DNA of 64,000 nucleotides from Allacma fusca (lineage: Eukaryota; Arthropoda; Collembola; Symphypleona; Sminthuridae), in NCBI GenBank assembly GCA_947179485.1, contig OX359250.1, forward strand, positions 39,524,783-39,588,782, written 5' to 3'. The translations under genes were made by a program, and so were the position numbers. The number at the start of each line of letters is the position of its first letter. Position 1 is the stretch's first letter. Positions 36,940 to 48,642 of this stretch are shown here, one piece after another. The notes beneath the pieces are model-generated. The model ran no database searches, was not told the origin of the DNA, and saw nothing but the letters and a program-made list of their open reading frames with translations.

Positions 36940-37686
36940 GAAATCCAAATGGAGGGCCAATTCTACAAATTATCTCGTGTACGGTAGTAAAATTTATACT
37001 CCATCAGATAGTTAGGAAGATGAGTGATTTTTTCCGTTTTTACTTTGTTTTTCTCCAGCATGTTGATTGCACCTCCATGAATATTAATTTCTGTGTAGCC
37101 AGTGCTCATCAGGCCCTGCACTCGTTTTTTTTTCTCGGGGGTGGATGGATGGATACGAGGCTTTAAGAAAATGGATAATCAGTCGGGATGCCACAGTGTA
37201 CATATATTAGTTTAACTCTGTGAGTGTAGACGGTAGACTCAAGTCTACAGGAAAAAGTAACAGTAGGGTTTCCCTATAAAGTAAGGATAGGAACTACTGG
37301 AACAACAAATACGACGGAGTGAGAGGGAATGAATGATTAGGAAAAAACAAGATCGGCTACAAAGTACCCTTCAAGAATTCCAATGAGCTATGAAAACTCC
37401 AAGTTTAATACAGAGATGAGGCAGAAGAGAAGGAAATGCACTTAAGACTTGGGTGCTTGTCTTCTCCTCATCCTCGACTTGAAGTTCCATTGCATATACA
37501 ATACACAGTGGAACCAATAATCAAAGATAAAACAACCATGGACAGAGCAAGCACCAGAGTACTGCATATCACACTGGGCTATGAATATCAAATGACTATT
37601 TTTGTCTCAACATTTTCCTGGTTGTTTCCAATCTACTTTCTATAATGTTCCTGTTCCTTGTAACTACACACAACCTCCACACATAA

Positions 37687-37814
37687 TTACGTCCTCTGAG
37701 GGTTGTTGATTTCCACACGAGGGAAATACTGAACTTGTTCCCGAGCCACTGGACTACTACTGGAAACGGGATGCTTTTTCCCATAGCTCGAATTTCTTCC
37801 TGAATTACATGCCA
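37687..37814 (-). other. Terminal exon-like segment
   Basis: After an acceptor GTAATCGCAG the frame (phase 1) reads ACNSGRNSSYGKKHPVSSSS and later EINNPQRT before TAA. The composition is protein-like, but the length is only 42 codons and a longer alternative frame overlaps it. Low support. Confidence 0.2.
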
Positions 37815-38760
37815 CTGCGATTACAGTATCTCTTAATTTATGCAAGCAGGTAGATAAGAACAGTTTAATTTGGATCTTCGTCCTTTCTGTTATCCTCAAC
37901 TATTTACAACTTATCCTCCCGAGAGGCTCGGATCGGAGGATCAGGAGCAGCTGAATGTCAGAGCAGTGTGCTGGTGCCGCTTGTTAAGGATGGTCTGGTT
38001 GGTGACAGACGGAGATAAACCGAAATCCAGGATTAATGTACAGATCCATATATACGAGATCCTGTACCTTAACCATATCCTCCCTTATATGCAGCTTCTT
38101 TAGGACACACGGAGCTTCAATCTTCAACTCTGATGCGTTTATATATACGAACGGTCCATTTATTGACTATCTGTTCAAATCCCAAGATATATTAAATCAA
38201 ACCTTGAATCTTACAAGTGTCAATGGGATTGTGTATTGTTTCAATCACAAATCAAGAAAAAATTCTGATTACACAAAATCCATTCGAGCTTAACTCACGC
38301 AATCAGTTTTTCGATACAAATTTTAATACTCTTTAGAACATTTTTAACGCCTTTTTATATAGTACATTTTTAATACGCTTTATAATAAATATTTTTTTTT
38401 ACATGTAAGGTATTAAGTTCCAGCTAAAAATCCCATTCCTGCCTGCTGTGTAACGGTCAATCAAGTCAAGGTGGTCTGGGGGGAAAGTTTAACAGTTGGA
38501 GAGATTTAGGGCATTAATCCCACAGAATTTATGAGTTCAATCTGATGAAATATGTGGGTCAATAAGAGCTTTAAATTTGAAGTTGAGAAAAAACTGGTGA
38601 TAATTATATCCGAAAATAAGTGAATGAGTAAGTGTTAAATTCACCTGTTCCTGGTGAAGGGACCGTCCAGTGTAGGAAGGACTGAATGGACGGAGGTGGG
38701 AAGTGTTAAAAATGGTTGGGGGATTGGAAAAAAAACTGGAGCTTGGGAAGAGATGGAAAT

Positions 38761-38763
<3 letters not shown>

Positions 38764-38802
<39 letters not shown>
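38764..38802. repeat. (GA)n microsatellite
   Basis: A GA run of about 39 nt. Confidence 0.95.
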
Positions 38803-38804
<2 letters not shown>

Positions 38805-39651
38805 GAGGACCAGATCATGAATCAATAGATGGATAATCTGGATCTGACCTCATTTTGTTTTTATTGTCGGGTGCGAAGACAGGAACATGAACTTGGGTAG
38901 TCAGTCAGTGTGTGTAAGTTGTCCGTCCGTTTACACTGTGCGTGTGGTAGTCAAGTCACACACTGCTCTCGGTCAGTTCATTTCCTTTTCAAAAAATATA
39001 TGTATAAAAATAATTATGTATGTAACAGTATTATGTTAAGGAACTGTACCACATCCTCGACCATTTTTTGATCCATCGACTTGCTCAAATGTATAGAAAT
39101 GTCCGAGCTCCACTACTATAGATATACGAGCACGCTGGATTGACACTATACTCCTTCCCAGCTCTGAAAAGAGAAGGTGAGACAAGTTAAGTATATTTAG
39201 TAGAAATATGAGTAGAAAAAATTGAAAGTGAAAATTGCCTTAGTGTCCTATCTATAAGATCTGACATGACAAGACTCGGAGGCTAATTTGAACATGTCCG
39301 ATTGCCATAGGCACTCGCGAGCAGAATCCTTAATAAGAACAACTTGAGTCTTGAGGTAGCTCCTATACAGTATCTCCACTAATAGTATTCTTTCTCAGGG
39401 GATAGTATCGCATCACATCGGTCAAGCCACTAAAAAATATGTTTTATACAGTTTTAACATGTGGTCATAAAAAAAAATCTGAGGGAAGAGCTCTCTCACA
39501 GAGAAACAACTGAATCCATTTCCTGTCCTGTAATATGTAAAATCATATTACAACCGCTCCACTTCCTCGGATCTTCACTCTGGATCTATCTCCCACAAAT
39601 TAATCCAATTTGTCCTTCATTTCTCATTATTTCCAGGTACATCGTCCTCAC

Positions 39652-39779
39652 GGATTTTCCTCCCGTCATTTCTGATCAGCGATATTGGAAACAGCTTTGG
39701 ATTTGTTCGAAATAGAGCAGGACAGATCGTTTCTCCGATTTCCCCGGTAGTAATAACGGCCGCGTACTTACTTAAATCT
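39652..39779 (-). other. Exon-like segment
   Basis: Acceptor TTGTTTCAG, then (phase 2) a frame containing KYAAVITTGEIGETICPALF and FPISLIRNDGRKI, ending at a donor C|GTGAGG (phase 1). The GE-x-x-x-x-C then N-D-G-R-x-I pattern is loosely like half of an immunoglobulin domain, but no Trp is present. An opposite-strand frame is also open here. Confidence 0.25.
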
Positions 39780-40372
39780 CTGAAACAATACAAAAACCTT
39801 TTATTTGTACGGTATCAAGTCCTTTTATAATTTTTTTTCTTCTTACAAGCACAAGTTCTAAACTGCTCTACATTTTGTACACCAATAGTTCCGAAACTAC
39901 CAATAATAATTTAAGGGTAAACTGTCACACTATACGCAGTTGAATGCTCTCAATTACCAGGGACTATGCCTTCTCGGGACCCGTAAAAACTCCACTTTAA
40001 ACATATATATGCACAAGAATTTAATAATATACATAAATCAGTGCTTAGTTGGAGTGAAATTGAATGTTTAATTAAAATCACGAAAAATCCTTTAGGATTA
40101 TGCTTTTTTGCTCGTTTGTGATTTGGTTAACTACTGCTTAGCACCATATACTTTTCATATTATTTTGATTCAACCAGAGATAGTACTTTATGCCAGGGTC
40201 TCTACTATGTTGTTGTGTGCAGTCCCGTAACCCCAGACCACCGTGACTTAATTTGATTTAAAGGCGTACTAAATTCACTGGAGGGAACCAACAACTAATG
40301 GCTACCTTTGACCACTACGTCTCTCACACTGGAGTCTCAAATCGAGTAATTCAGGCTTTAACAGGCACTTAC

Positions 40373-40499
40373 ATCCAAATCAAATTCTTCCCTTAGATCT
40401 CTTAAAGGAACCAAAACACGCAATCTTGCTGGCCCTAATGCCCCCACTCCGAAGCCCAGTCTGGGACGACTCAATGACGAGGGTCGGTATAAAGTGGCA
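40373..40499 (-). other. Exon-like segment
   Basis: Strong acceptor (TTTCTGTTACAG) and strong donor (GAT|GTAAGT) bound a 42-codon frame rich in Leu and Arg (RLRVLVPLRDLREEFDLD). The phases (2 in, 0 out) do not fit the segment at 39.7 kb directly, so an exon would be missing between them. Confidence 0.28.
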
Positions 40500-42144
40500 C
40501 TGTAACAGAAAGAAATATAAATAAGCTTAGAATATATATATTTATACTTCACAAAAATAATAAAATAAATTATAGTTTCCATAAATATCCCTATTGTCGT
40601 TCCCCATCTTCTATCCCCCTACACAACCCCATTCAGATTAGGTATAAATATCCTGATGATCATTATTCCCCAAAATCTTCCCTATTGCTCAAACATTGAA
40701 TCCTACAATTTCAAGATTGTATTAATTTTGTAATCAATGCTGTGTGCGTAAGTAATTAATTACTAATTTGTGAAAGTTTTCAGATCGCAAGGATATTTAA
40801 ATGCAAGGCAGTACTCCGTCCCAGAAGTTACAAGAGCCTGGCGTTCCTTACCCCCAATCAGGAGGATATAAAGGCAAAGTACCAATTTGTTTTTTTTTAT
40901 ATAAAATTCTGACAATGTTCATGAATAGCAATGTTGTGGGAGCTGTAATGTGTATCTATAGAGTTTTATTATATTTTGATATTTTTTTGAATGAAAAGGT
41001 TCCTTTCGGAGGGCTCATAGCGTACAAGTGCATACTATATACAAGAGCAGGTCCCATAGGGATAGTTGGAGGACGTGAGTTGCGATAGGAATTACAGATC
41101 ATCCGTGTGCTCTGCATGATGATGCTGTTTATTAATTAATGAGGGAAGATGAACTACTTGAGTTGGATCCTGACTTTTATGAACGTTACTTCAGTTCTAG
41201 CAACCCCTCCACATTACTCTGGGTCAGAGAAGACCATCAGACCACCATTACTCCCCAAATGAGGAGCTTCCTACACACACGGAAACAGTGTGCAGAGACG
41301 TAACTGCTTAGAATATATTATTTACATTTGATACGCACCACTGATTGAAATTATATTATGACCACCTTAATGTTTACACGAGAGAGATGAAGGTAGTCAT
41401 GCCGGGATCCGAAGGAATAAAATCCCGTCCAAGTTAGACACTCTGTCCTACCTGGTGGTCCGTGTCTCATTTTTTTCCCTGGCTGTTCACACGCGCTCCC
41501 TTTGCCATCCCTACCTATTTACCATAAGGATTTATGTAAATAAACTCTCTTACACCATCATATCCACTATTTATAATTTTAATTACCATCCCTCAAAAAT
41601 CAATATAATTATACCCAAATGTTCCAGTCCCCCTCAAAGACTCCGGTCCCATTTACGGCCAGGTACTGTATTAATATAATTTTATATTACACTCTAAGGA
41701 CATAAATTCACTTGAAAAGTGCATTTTTTCCCAAAATGTAGATACATCCTGTAAATAACATACATTTAATAACTGTACCTCTATGCAATGCGCTAATAAT
41801 ATGTAGATAGTAAGGATTAACTTTCAGATTCATAGGACAAGGTACAGAGGCTTGCATGGAAGAGGTCTTATAAGGGTACTTATAAAACAAGGGAGAACAG
41901 TTACTCTGTCTTCATAAGGGCTCATTACGTAATCACCACAAGCCTGAACAATCCGGGTTACACCTGTACACGTCTCTCGGGAGTTGGTACTTGTGAGAGA
42001 AAACAACTTTTACAACTGTGTCTACGGAGACTCTCGGCCATGCTGACTAATTACTCCTGAGCAGAACCCCGTCAAATGTCACTACAGACGAAAGATTTAT
42101 TACTCCTCGACTCTCCTGCTCCAAGTCCAAGTGTAAAAAACTCC

Positions 42145-42162
42145 TATATATATATATATATA
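42145..42162. repeat. (TA)n run
   Basis: Nine TA units. Confidence 0.9.
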
Positions 42163-45100
42163 AACAAGTATAGTTACACAAACACACGGTAAGACTCCTC
42201 CAAGCTTCCCCCCCCCTCCCCGTAATACCAGCAAATACTGCCGAATAAATGAACTACAGGCATTAACAAGAGATAAGTTTTGGAGTACAAAAAAAAATAT
42301 AAAATAAACTTGTGGAAAGCGCTCCTTATACTTCATTTAAGAATTTTAAAAATGTCTATAGGATGGGGAATGTTTTTTCGTCTCAGGAGTGTCTACGAAG
42401 CCTCATATGCTTTTCTCCGCCAACTCCTGAAATTACAGAAGCAAGGAGTAAGTTATCCGACCACTCCTGAAGTGGTAATGGTAAATTGTGATTTGTGATG
42501 ATAAATGGCTTACTGAGGAAATTTCTGGTATTCTGACTCATATCATCGGACCAGGTTTTGTGATCCTGCTCAGTTGCACTTATTGCACTTACGGAGGGTT
42601 TTAATCTATTGCCTCCCAGTAGGTGCACATTTTTATGTTCGTTGTTCGTATGAGTTGAAGGGGGGAGAGATGGAATTCGTCAGAGTAATGAAATCAAATT
42701 GCAAATGAAAACAAGGAGTGATGAGCTCTTCTATTGCATTTAGAGGAAAGACAACGATAAATTAAACATTTTTGCTCCTGAGCTTGAAAAACGATTATTT
42801 GGGAATGCTTTTCAATGAAGACATAAACTTGCTTGTAAGGATAACAATACAAGGAAATTTACAAGGGTGCTCATGTATTAAATCAGAGGGAACCGCGGCC
42901 ACTAGAGACAGTCACAAAAAAAAAAAAAAGTGGATACATCTAAATGCAATGGACGGGGTTTTGCACGCTATAAGTAATAATTATTGCTGCTGTTCTTTTG
43001 AGATCAAGTTGAAGCTGTTAATTGAACATTAGGTATTCCATCGATTTACATCACTTTGCAAAGGAGTCTCAGCCTATATAGCCCTGGTTATTATTCCTAC
43101 ATGCACATTTTGCCCCATAGTGTAATCCCCAAGAGTCAGGCTCTTCTAGTAACAAGTGAACTCCTTCTCAACAATAACCATAATTTCTTCTTGGGAGGAT
43201 ATGCACTTTTGCTGATCTTGTTCTGTCCTTATACATACACAGAGCTCACTGAGAGAGAGAGCATGCACCGGTTAAAGCTATATGGACATGCCACTGATCC
43301 CTATGTGTACACTATTATCTATTTCTCCGGCCTACCCCTACTGTATCCCATATAGAAGGTACTTATCCTCAATATCTGTACAGCTGGAGGTACTATGGTA
43401 ATCTTGAGCAGAGATAATAACCATAACTTTGAACTCTTGCTATCTCTAGGAATCGCCAATCAGTAAGTGAACTTCCAGCAATTGAGGAGATGCCTAAAAG
43501 GTAGCCAAGGTTCTGCGTTTCATAAATATTACCCGTCACCATGCATCCCACAGCGTCCCAGAATTTTTCCAAGGGGAAATTCTCAAGTCTCTATGGAAAA
43601 ACTGATAGATCCTCTCAAGCCTCAAATCAGCAAGTCTCCCCAGAGCCATTAATTTTATTAGGGAAATTATTGCGGCAGAGAGCTGAGACACAATGGCTGT
43701 TATCACTATTACAATTAGTACACGAAAGCATTTTTCCTTCCATTTTTCATTCCGTATTATCTCTTAAGGGAGAAACTCCTATAAAATTTTTTGGAAGGAA
43801 TAAAAAAACCGCTCGAATTTTAGAACTGATAACTTTTTTGTTGCTTGTAAATGTTCCTGTGTGGAGAGCCCCTACTACTATGTACATAATACTCTGTGGT
43901 TCTTATACCTATGAACATTATTTGAAATTGAGTCCGTAAATCCAAGGTTTTGGGATATACTCCGAGAAACGCAGGAGCGTCTGCATTCCTTGAAATGCTC
44001 AAACTCGTAATGTTAATATCCCAAGGTTGTTTTTACATGAATGAGCTTTTATATGAGCGTAATACTTTTAATGATTTCCTTTGAGAATTAACAACCTTTT
44101 GTTAATGAAGGTTACAAAAAAATCCTGAGTCTGGCCTGACTTAAAACTGATCTGGTTTTTCTCATTTAAACCCGAAATCCAACCAGACATGAATGAGACT
44201 GATTTGAGTGTTCCCTGTAGATACTGCTGGAAGATTGAGGTAACTTATATACATAGTTGTAGGTAGATACATATCCTAAGAGAAAGGTAGGATTTAATAG
44301 GAACTTGAAGGAACAAGTAGAAGGGGAAAAAAACAATGCATAAAAGTTTTGTTCAACAGTATCGGTTCTGGGATGAAGATATGGTTGATTTTGCTCTGGC
44401 TCACAGATGAATATGATTTAGTTTATGAGACATTCATCGATTTTCAACCCCGCTTGCATACAAATCACCTCATTAGTTATTAGCGGTGGGAGTATGAAAA
44501 GAAGATGCATAAAAGAGGAATTTACAGGCTCTCGATGTTGTTTAGTTTCCTTTTTCGCCATTTTAAAAAGAACTTTATTTTCTTGGGAAGCTATATATCG
44601 TACATAGTATGTCCTATGTAATGCCTTATGTAAAAAAAAAAAAAATCTGAATTATTGTGTAATTATTATTACTTATATTTTCATGGCGGAAATTTTCTCA
44701 TGGTCTACTTCTTTATTATATTATGGTAATTAAAATTGGAACGGCAGCTTCGACGCGGAGGCTCTCTCTCTCCGTGGGATAAATTCTTACAGATGGCGAG
44801 ACTTTTGGTAGACATGGGACGCTTTTGTTACTATCACAGGACTTGTCTGGTTCAATATTCGAGTAGTAATAATAATTATTACAGTTTACAATAAAATAAT
44901 GCCAATTTGGAAGACAAGTTGGTTGTATGTGGGACGTTTTTTACTCTATATCTTAGGACATTGATGGCTCTGACCACGACTTCAGTTTCACTTAAGTACC
45001 GTTCTTCAATAGGAGTAGATACTTGTTTACATTTCGGTGTTATGTTATAACAATTCCTATAAATTGTAGGATATTGGGGTAAGATGATACAAAATTACAA

Positions 45101-45387
45101 AAATAACTTAATTAATAGTAGCTGTACAGTAGAACAATAATAATTATTATTGGAAATGTCATAACTCTTATAATTCTGGAGCTTAATTAATTTGACACTT
45201 GGGAACAATTTGTACAGTGTTGTCAAAAAAAAAATCCTGACCGTTTTGGTTGATGTGTATTAATTGACATATAAATATTTCTAAGTTACAAATATAAATA
45301 AGTTACATATATATAAATTTCTGTAATAATTTACGAACAAGTAATATACATTTGTGATTTTGTGTGGAATTCCCATGGACTAAATTC

Positions 45388-46351
45388 TCATTCTATGAGC
45401 TCACATAAAGCATTGATGTAGGATTGAGCCATTTGAAGACATTCGTACTTGGATAGCTGACGGTCCGAACCAATGGACGGGAGGACGGAGCGGAGTCTCT
45501 CAAAAGCGTAATTTAAATTCTGCATTCGTCGACGCTCACGAGCGTTTGCGGCTAACCGTCTTTTCTGCTTCACCACGGGATTTGCCTGCAAAACAAAAAA
45601 AAAATATTTTATTGGAGTTTAAAATCCTGAGGAAATCAACCCTCAAGTGGAGTTGTGTACAGAGCTGTTATGTAGGGTATGTTATTATAGGGGGAAGAGT
45701 TTTTGGAGAAGAGAGGGGGTTTTCTTGGAACATGAAACCATACGGAGGTTATACAGTACTGTCCCTACAAAATATGTCCAATGATGAATCCAAATGAATT
45801 TTCTTATCGGGAGGAATTCATGAATACTAAAGCGTTTTTCTTACATTTTTTGAGTTTCGTTTCTTCCCACAGGACTTGGTTTTGGAATTCGTATTTTTTG
45901 AGGACTTCCCATCCTCCTGTTGGTTCTCTTCCTCCAGTTCGGACTCTTCGGTTGTTGTCACTCCTTGAGTGGGGTCACTCAAGAAACGGGCATTGAAACT
46001 TTCCGCATCCGCGAGACTACTGTCAAAGGAGTCGACAGAATTACTCCTCCGATTGGTAATACTTGAGGTAATCAGATGGACGAAGTCATGGGCTGCGGTG
46101 AAGGAGGATGAAGCACTTATGGAAGAATCTGTGGGGGATGGAATGGAGGGATGAGAAGTGACAGAGTTCGGACTCGAGATTGGACTTGACGTTGGAGTAT
46201 GGAAATCATCTGAGAAATCATCTGTTTCCATTTTAAAAACATTGTAAATTACCATTGGTAAATTGTCTGCTGAGGATTTCTGCATTATTTTTGGATTCAA
46301 TTCCAAATGTGAATCTGGAGGAAAACACAGTTTCTCACTTTTGAGGGACAT
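45388..46351 (-). CDS. ato: Atonal-family proneural bHLH transcription factor, 234 aa, two exons
   Basis: Exon 1 (46351-45845) encodes 169 residues: an N-terminus ([10 protein letters not shown]), a long Ser/Thr/Pro-rich region, an acidic stretch ([13 protein letters not shown]) and a Lys-rich segment ([13 protein letters not shown]) before the donor AAT|GTAAGA. Exon 2 (45585-45388) begins at a TTTTGCAG acceptor in phase 0 and encodes the bHLH: basic region [17 protein letters not shown], helix 1 [12 protein letters not shown], loop [10 protein letters not shown], helix 2 [16 protein letters not shown], then TGA. The basic region [12 protein letters not shown] and a C-terminus ending at helix 2 match Atonal rather than Amos/Cato or neurogenin types. 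Atonal proteins heterodimerise with Daughterless-type E proteins, bind E-boxes and specify sense-organ precursors. The intron just before the bHLH is 259 nt. The orthologue label is family-level; other Atoh1/7-type paralogues cannot be excluded. Confidence 0.9.
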
Positions 46352-48021
46352 TTTTACTGGAATCTTTCCCCTCAGTATTTTTTTTTTTGAAAGTTCACTT
46401 GAGTAGATATTACTTGAGTAGCTTCACTTTTGAATTTTAATGCTTTAAATTTCACTGAACAAGAGAACACGGACACACAAGTTCAATATTTTTAGTAAAC
46501 TCATTAAAAATGTTGACACCTTAAAAATTGTCAGGATTTCAGATCATCTTGGACTGATGAGTTTACTCGTCTGGGCTGCTGCTTCTGATCCGTACGGTTG
46601 TGAAGCTAAGAAATTTTTGAGGTAGCTGTAAATGTATTTTTTTTAGTTTTGTATTATTTCTTGTTGATAAATTTTGATGGGTAGTGATATTATTGTTAGG
46701 AAATGGTAATGTTGAAGTAACTCGTTGCTGAAATTATTTAGTACCTTCCAGATTGACTTCTTTTTAGACGGCACCTCGTGGGAATACTTGGTTTGGGTCG
46801 GGAGCATTGAGCACACCGCATGGGGTAATAAGGCTTATGAGTCGGTTTGGAAGGGAAGTTCTCAAGTTTAGGGTTGATGATGATTGCTCAAGAAAAGTCT
46901 GAGGAAAATTGGTGCTTGGGATGTGGGATGAGCAATAAATACGGAGATGTTGAGCCTTCAATCTCTTTCAGAGCAACTGGATGAAACCTGGACGAGTTTT
47001 TACTTTTTAACTTTACTCTAGTTTGTCTGGTTCCTTCCTCCTATCATCTATTATTACGGTTTGTATGCAAGTCTCTCCGCATTGTAGGAGTATTATATGG
47101 AAAACAAAAGTAAGTAAACAACTCGTACTTCCAGTAGGTACTTATGCTCTTTTGGTTACATACATACATACATATAATATAATCCTCCGTTCCCAATCCT
47201 CAGTCCCGTCCGTGGGTTCTACTGAGTCAGTAGTTGGGCTGACTTCGGGCCTCAAGTCCAGATACATATTTTGGACGTGTATAGATATATGGATAGATAC
47301 ACGGAGGATATTTAATTGAGTACATATAGCTACTACTGAAATCCTTATGACTACGAGATATACTTATGCATGACCAGTAATTCTTTCTATCTGGTTTTAT
47401 GTGTAGGGTTCGAATGCCTAACTGGTAGCTTGACTACTATGTATATGCATGATGTATACTTACATAATAGGGACAACTGTATATGTATGTATAAGGCCTA
47501 CTACTACTAGAGATGTGAAGGAACTGTAGATATACGAAGGTGAGACTAATATGTAGCTGATATGTAGTTCTGTGTTATTTGTAATGGTAGCAACCAGGCT
47601 ATAGAGGTTGCACTTATGTTCCTAGTATTGGAAGTGGTGCTGATGCTGATGATGGGCTGGTTTCGGGTCATTTTCATTTCTGCTTTGGGTTCCTTTTTTT
47701 TCCCCATTTAAGCTCTTTTCCCTCATATGTACATCCTTGGAGTCGGACTCGGTTTCTGTACAGTGTCTGTCCACAGAGAAAACATCTCCTGAGGGCTACT
47801 CAAAATTCAAGTGAATCCCTTTTGGTTTTCACTTGATCATTTGGATTCAGCCGAAATGATACGTGCCATGATGGTGCCGGCAGAAGAGGCCTCGGCCACA
47901 ATTCATTTCCCAACTTTCGATCTCCTCTGCATTTGCTCAATCTCAGGATTTTTTCACCCCAAAAAATCCAAATTATCACACATGGACAAACTAAACGAGG
48001 ATGAGAGACGTTGTGCACGAG
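46352..48021. other. Upstream region of the atonal-type gene
   Basis: Non-coding. It should hold the promoter. E-box words such as CACTTG occur near 46398 but are too common to be informative. A CATA run lies at 47157-47177 and short frames have no recognisable product. Confidence 0.4.
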
Positions 48022-48351
48022 TTACAGAGAGAGAGAGAGAGATCCACATCCAGAAATAAACATTGAGAATAGCAACGGAGCAGTTGGCTCTAGAATGATC
48101 GTACATCCATCACGAGATGTGGCATTAGGACTGGCCGTCGTAAAGGATTCCTCCAATAAAGGTTTTACCCTTTCAATTTCAACTGGGGAAAATCTTTGGA
48201 TTCCCTGTCTACAGTTACTTAAGCGTCGTAAGTTACGAGCATGGGGAAACATCCTTCTATCTGTAGAAATGTAGACAGTCAGATTCTTAATTCCCTCCTT
48301 CTGAAAGGAACGACGAGTAAAAGAGTAAAAGTGTGTGCACATGAGAACGAG

Positions 48352-48390
<39 letters not shown>

Positions 48391-48642
48391 CTGCAATAAT
48401 TGCATTTAATTCTTATGATTCCAATTGAGACTATCCTAATCACCTGGAGTGGACGTGTATTTGTTCAAAGAATGCAAACTACGTTAAAGACATAATCATA
48501 CCTTGATGGGAGGGCTGGGTCCCTCTAGCTCCGACGTAACTCTCAGTGGTCAGTACAAGAAGCCTCATGGATGAGGGAATCGAAGCCACTCCATCGACAA
48601 TGAGACTTGAAACTGGACATCCATCTGATTGTTTATCGGTAA
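48022..48642 (-). other. Candidate two-exon coding fragment
   Basis: Exon a (48642-48502) runs from an acceptor (CTACACAAAG) to a strong donor (CATCAAG|GTATGA, phase 1) and reads VTDKQSDGCPVSSLIVDG and later SSMRLLVLTTESYVGARG. Exon b starts after a very good acceptor (TACATTTCTACAG, exon from 48260) in matching phase 1 and reads DRRMFPHARNLRRLSNCRQG, FSPVEIERVKPLLEES and DGCTIILEPTAPLL before running into a CT repeat and a stop at 48022. Both splice sites and the phase agree over about 125 codons. The 5' exons are missing and the family is not recognised. The CA/GT microsatellite at 48354-48389 lies in the intron. Confidence 0.4.
48354..48389. repeat. (GT)n microsatellite
   Basis: A GT run of about 36 nt. 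Confidence 0.95.

Larger units (their letters stand above)
30383..45387. other. Long non-coding stretch with scattered exon-like pieces
   Basis: About 15 kb without a gene I can support. It contains a 178-bp MITE at 32.0 kb, CA, CT and GA microsatellites (34.4, 34.5, 36.9, 38.8 kb), a two-copy direct repeat around 34915-34985 (CAACATAGGGC), a TA run at 42.15 kb, and short minus-strand exon-like segments at 31.7, 37.7, 39.7 and 40.4 kb. It lies downstream of the atonal-type gene. Confidence 0.45.

Noticed and set aside
40801..41088. Plus-strand frame after a TTTTCAG acceptor at about 40.78 kb
   Set aside because: The protein-like part is under 40 codons, several frames on both strands are open, and no matching exon was found.
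43541..43939. 132-codon plus-strand frame
   Set aside because: Composition looks random, overlapped by other open frames, and no motif is visible.
47409..47424. GGTTCGAATGCC, like a tRNA B box
   Set aside because: No A box or cloverleaf can be formed upstream.
48022..48405. Continuous 127-codon minus-strand frame including a His-Thr repeat
   Set aside because: The His-Thr part is the GT microsatellite. The better model splices at 48261 and excludes it.
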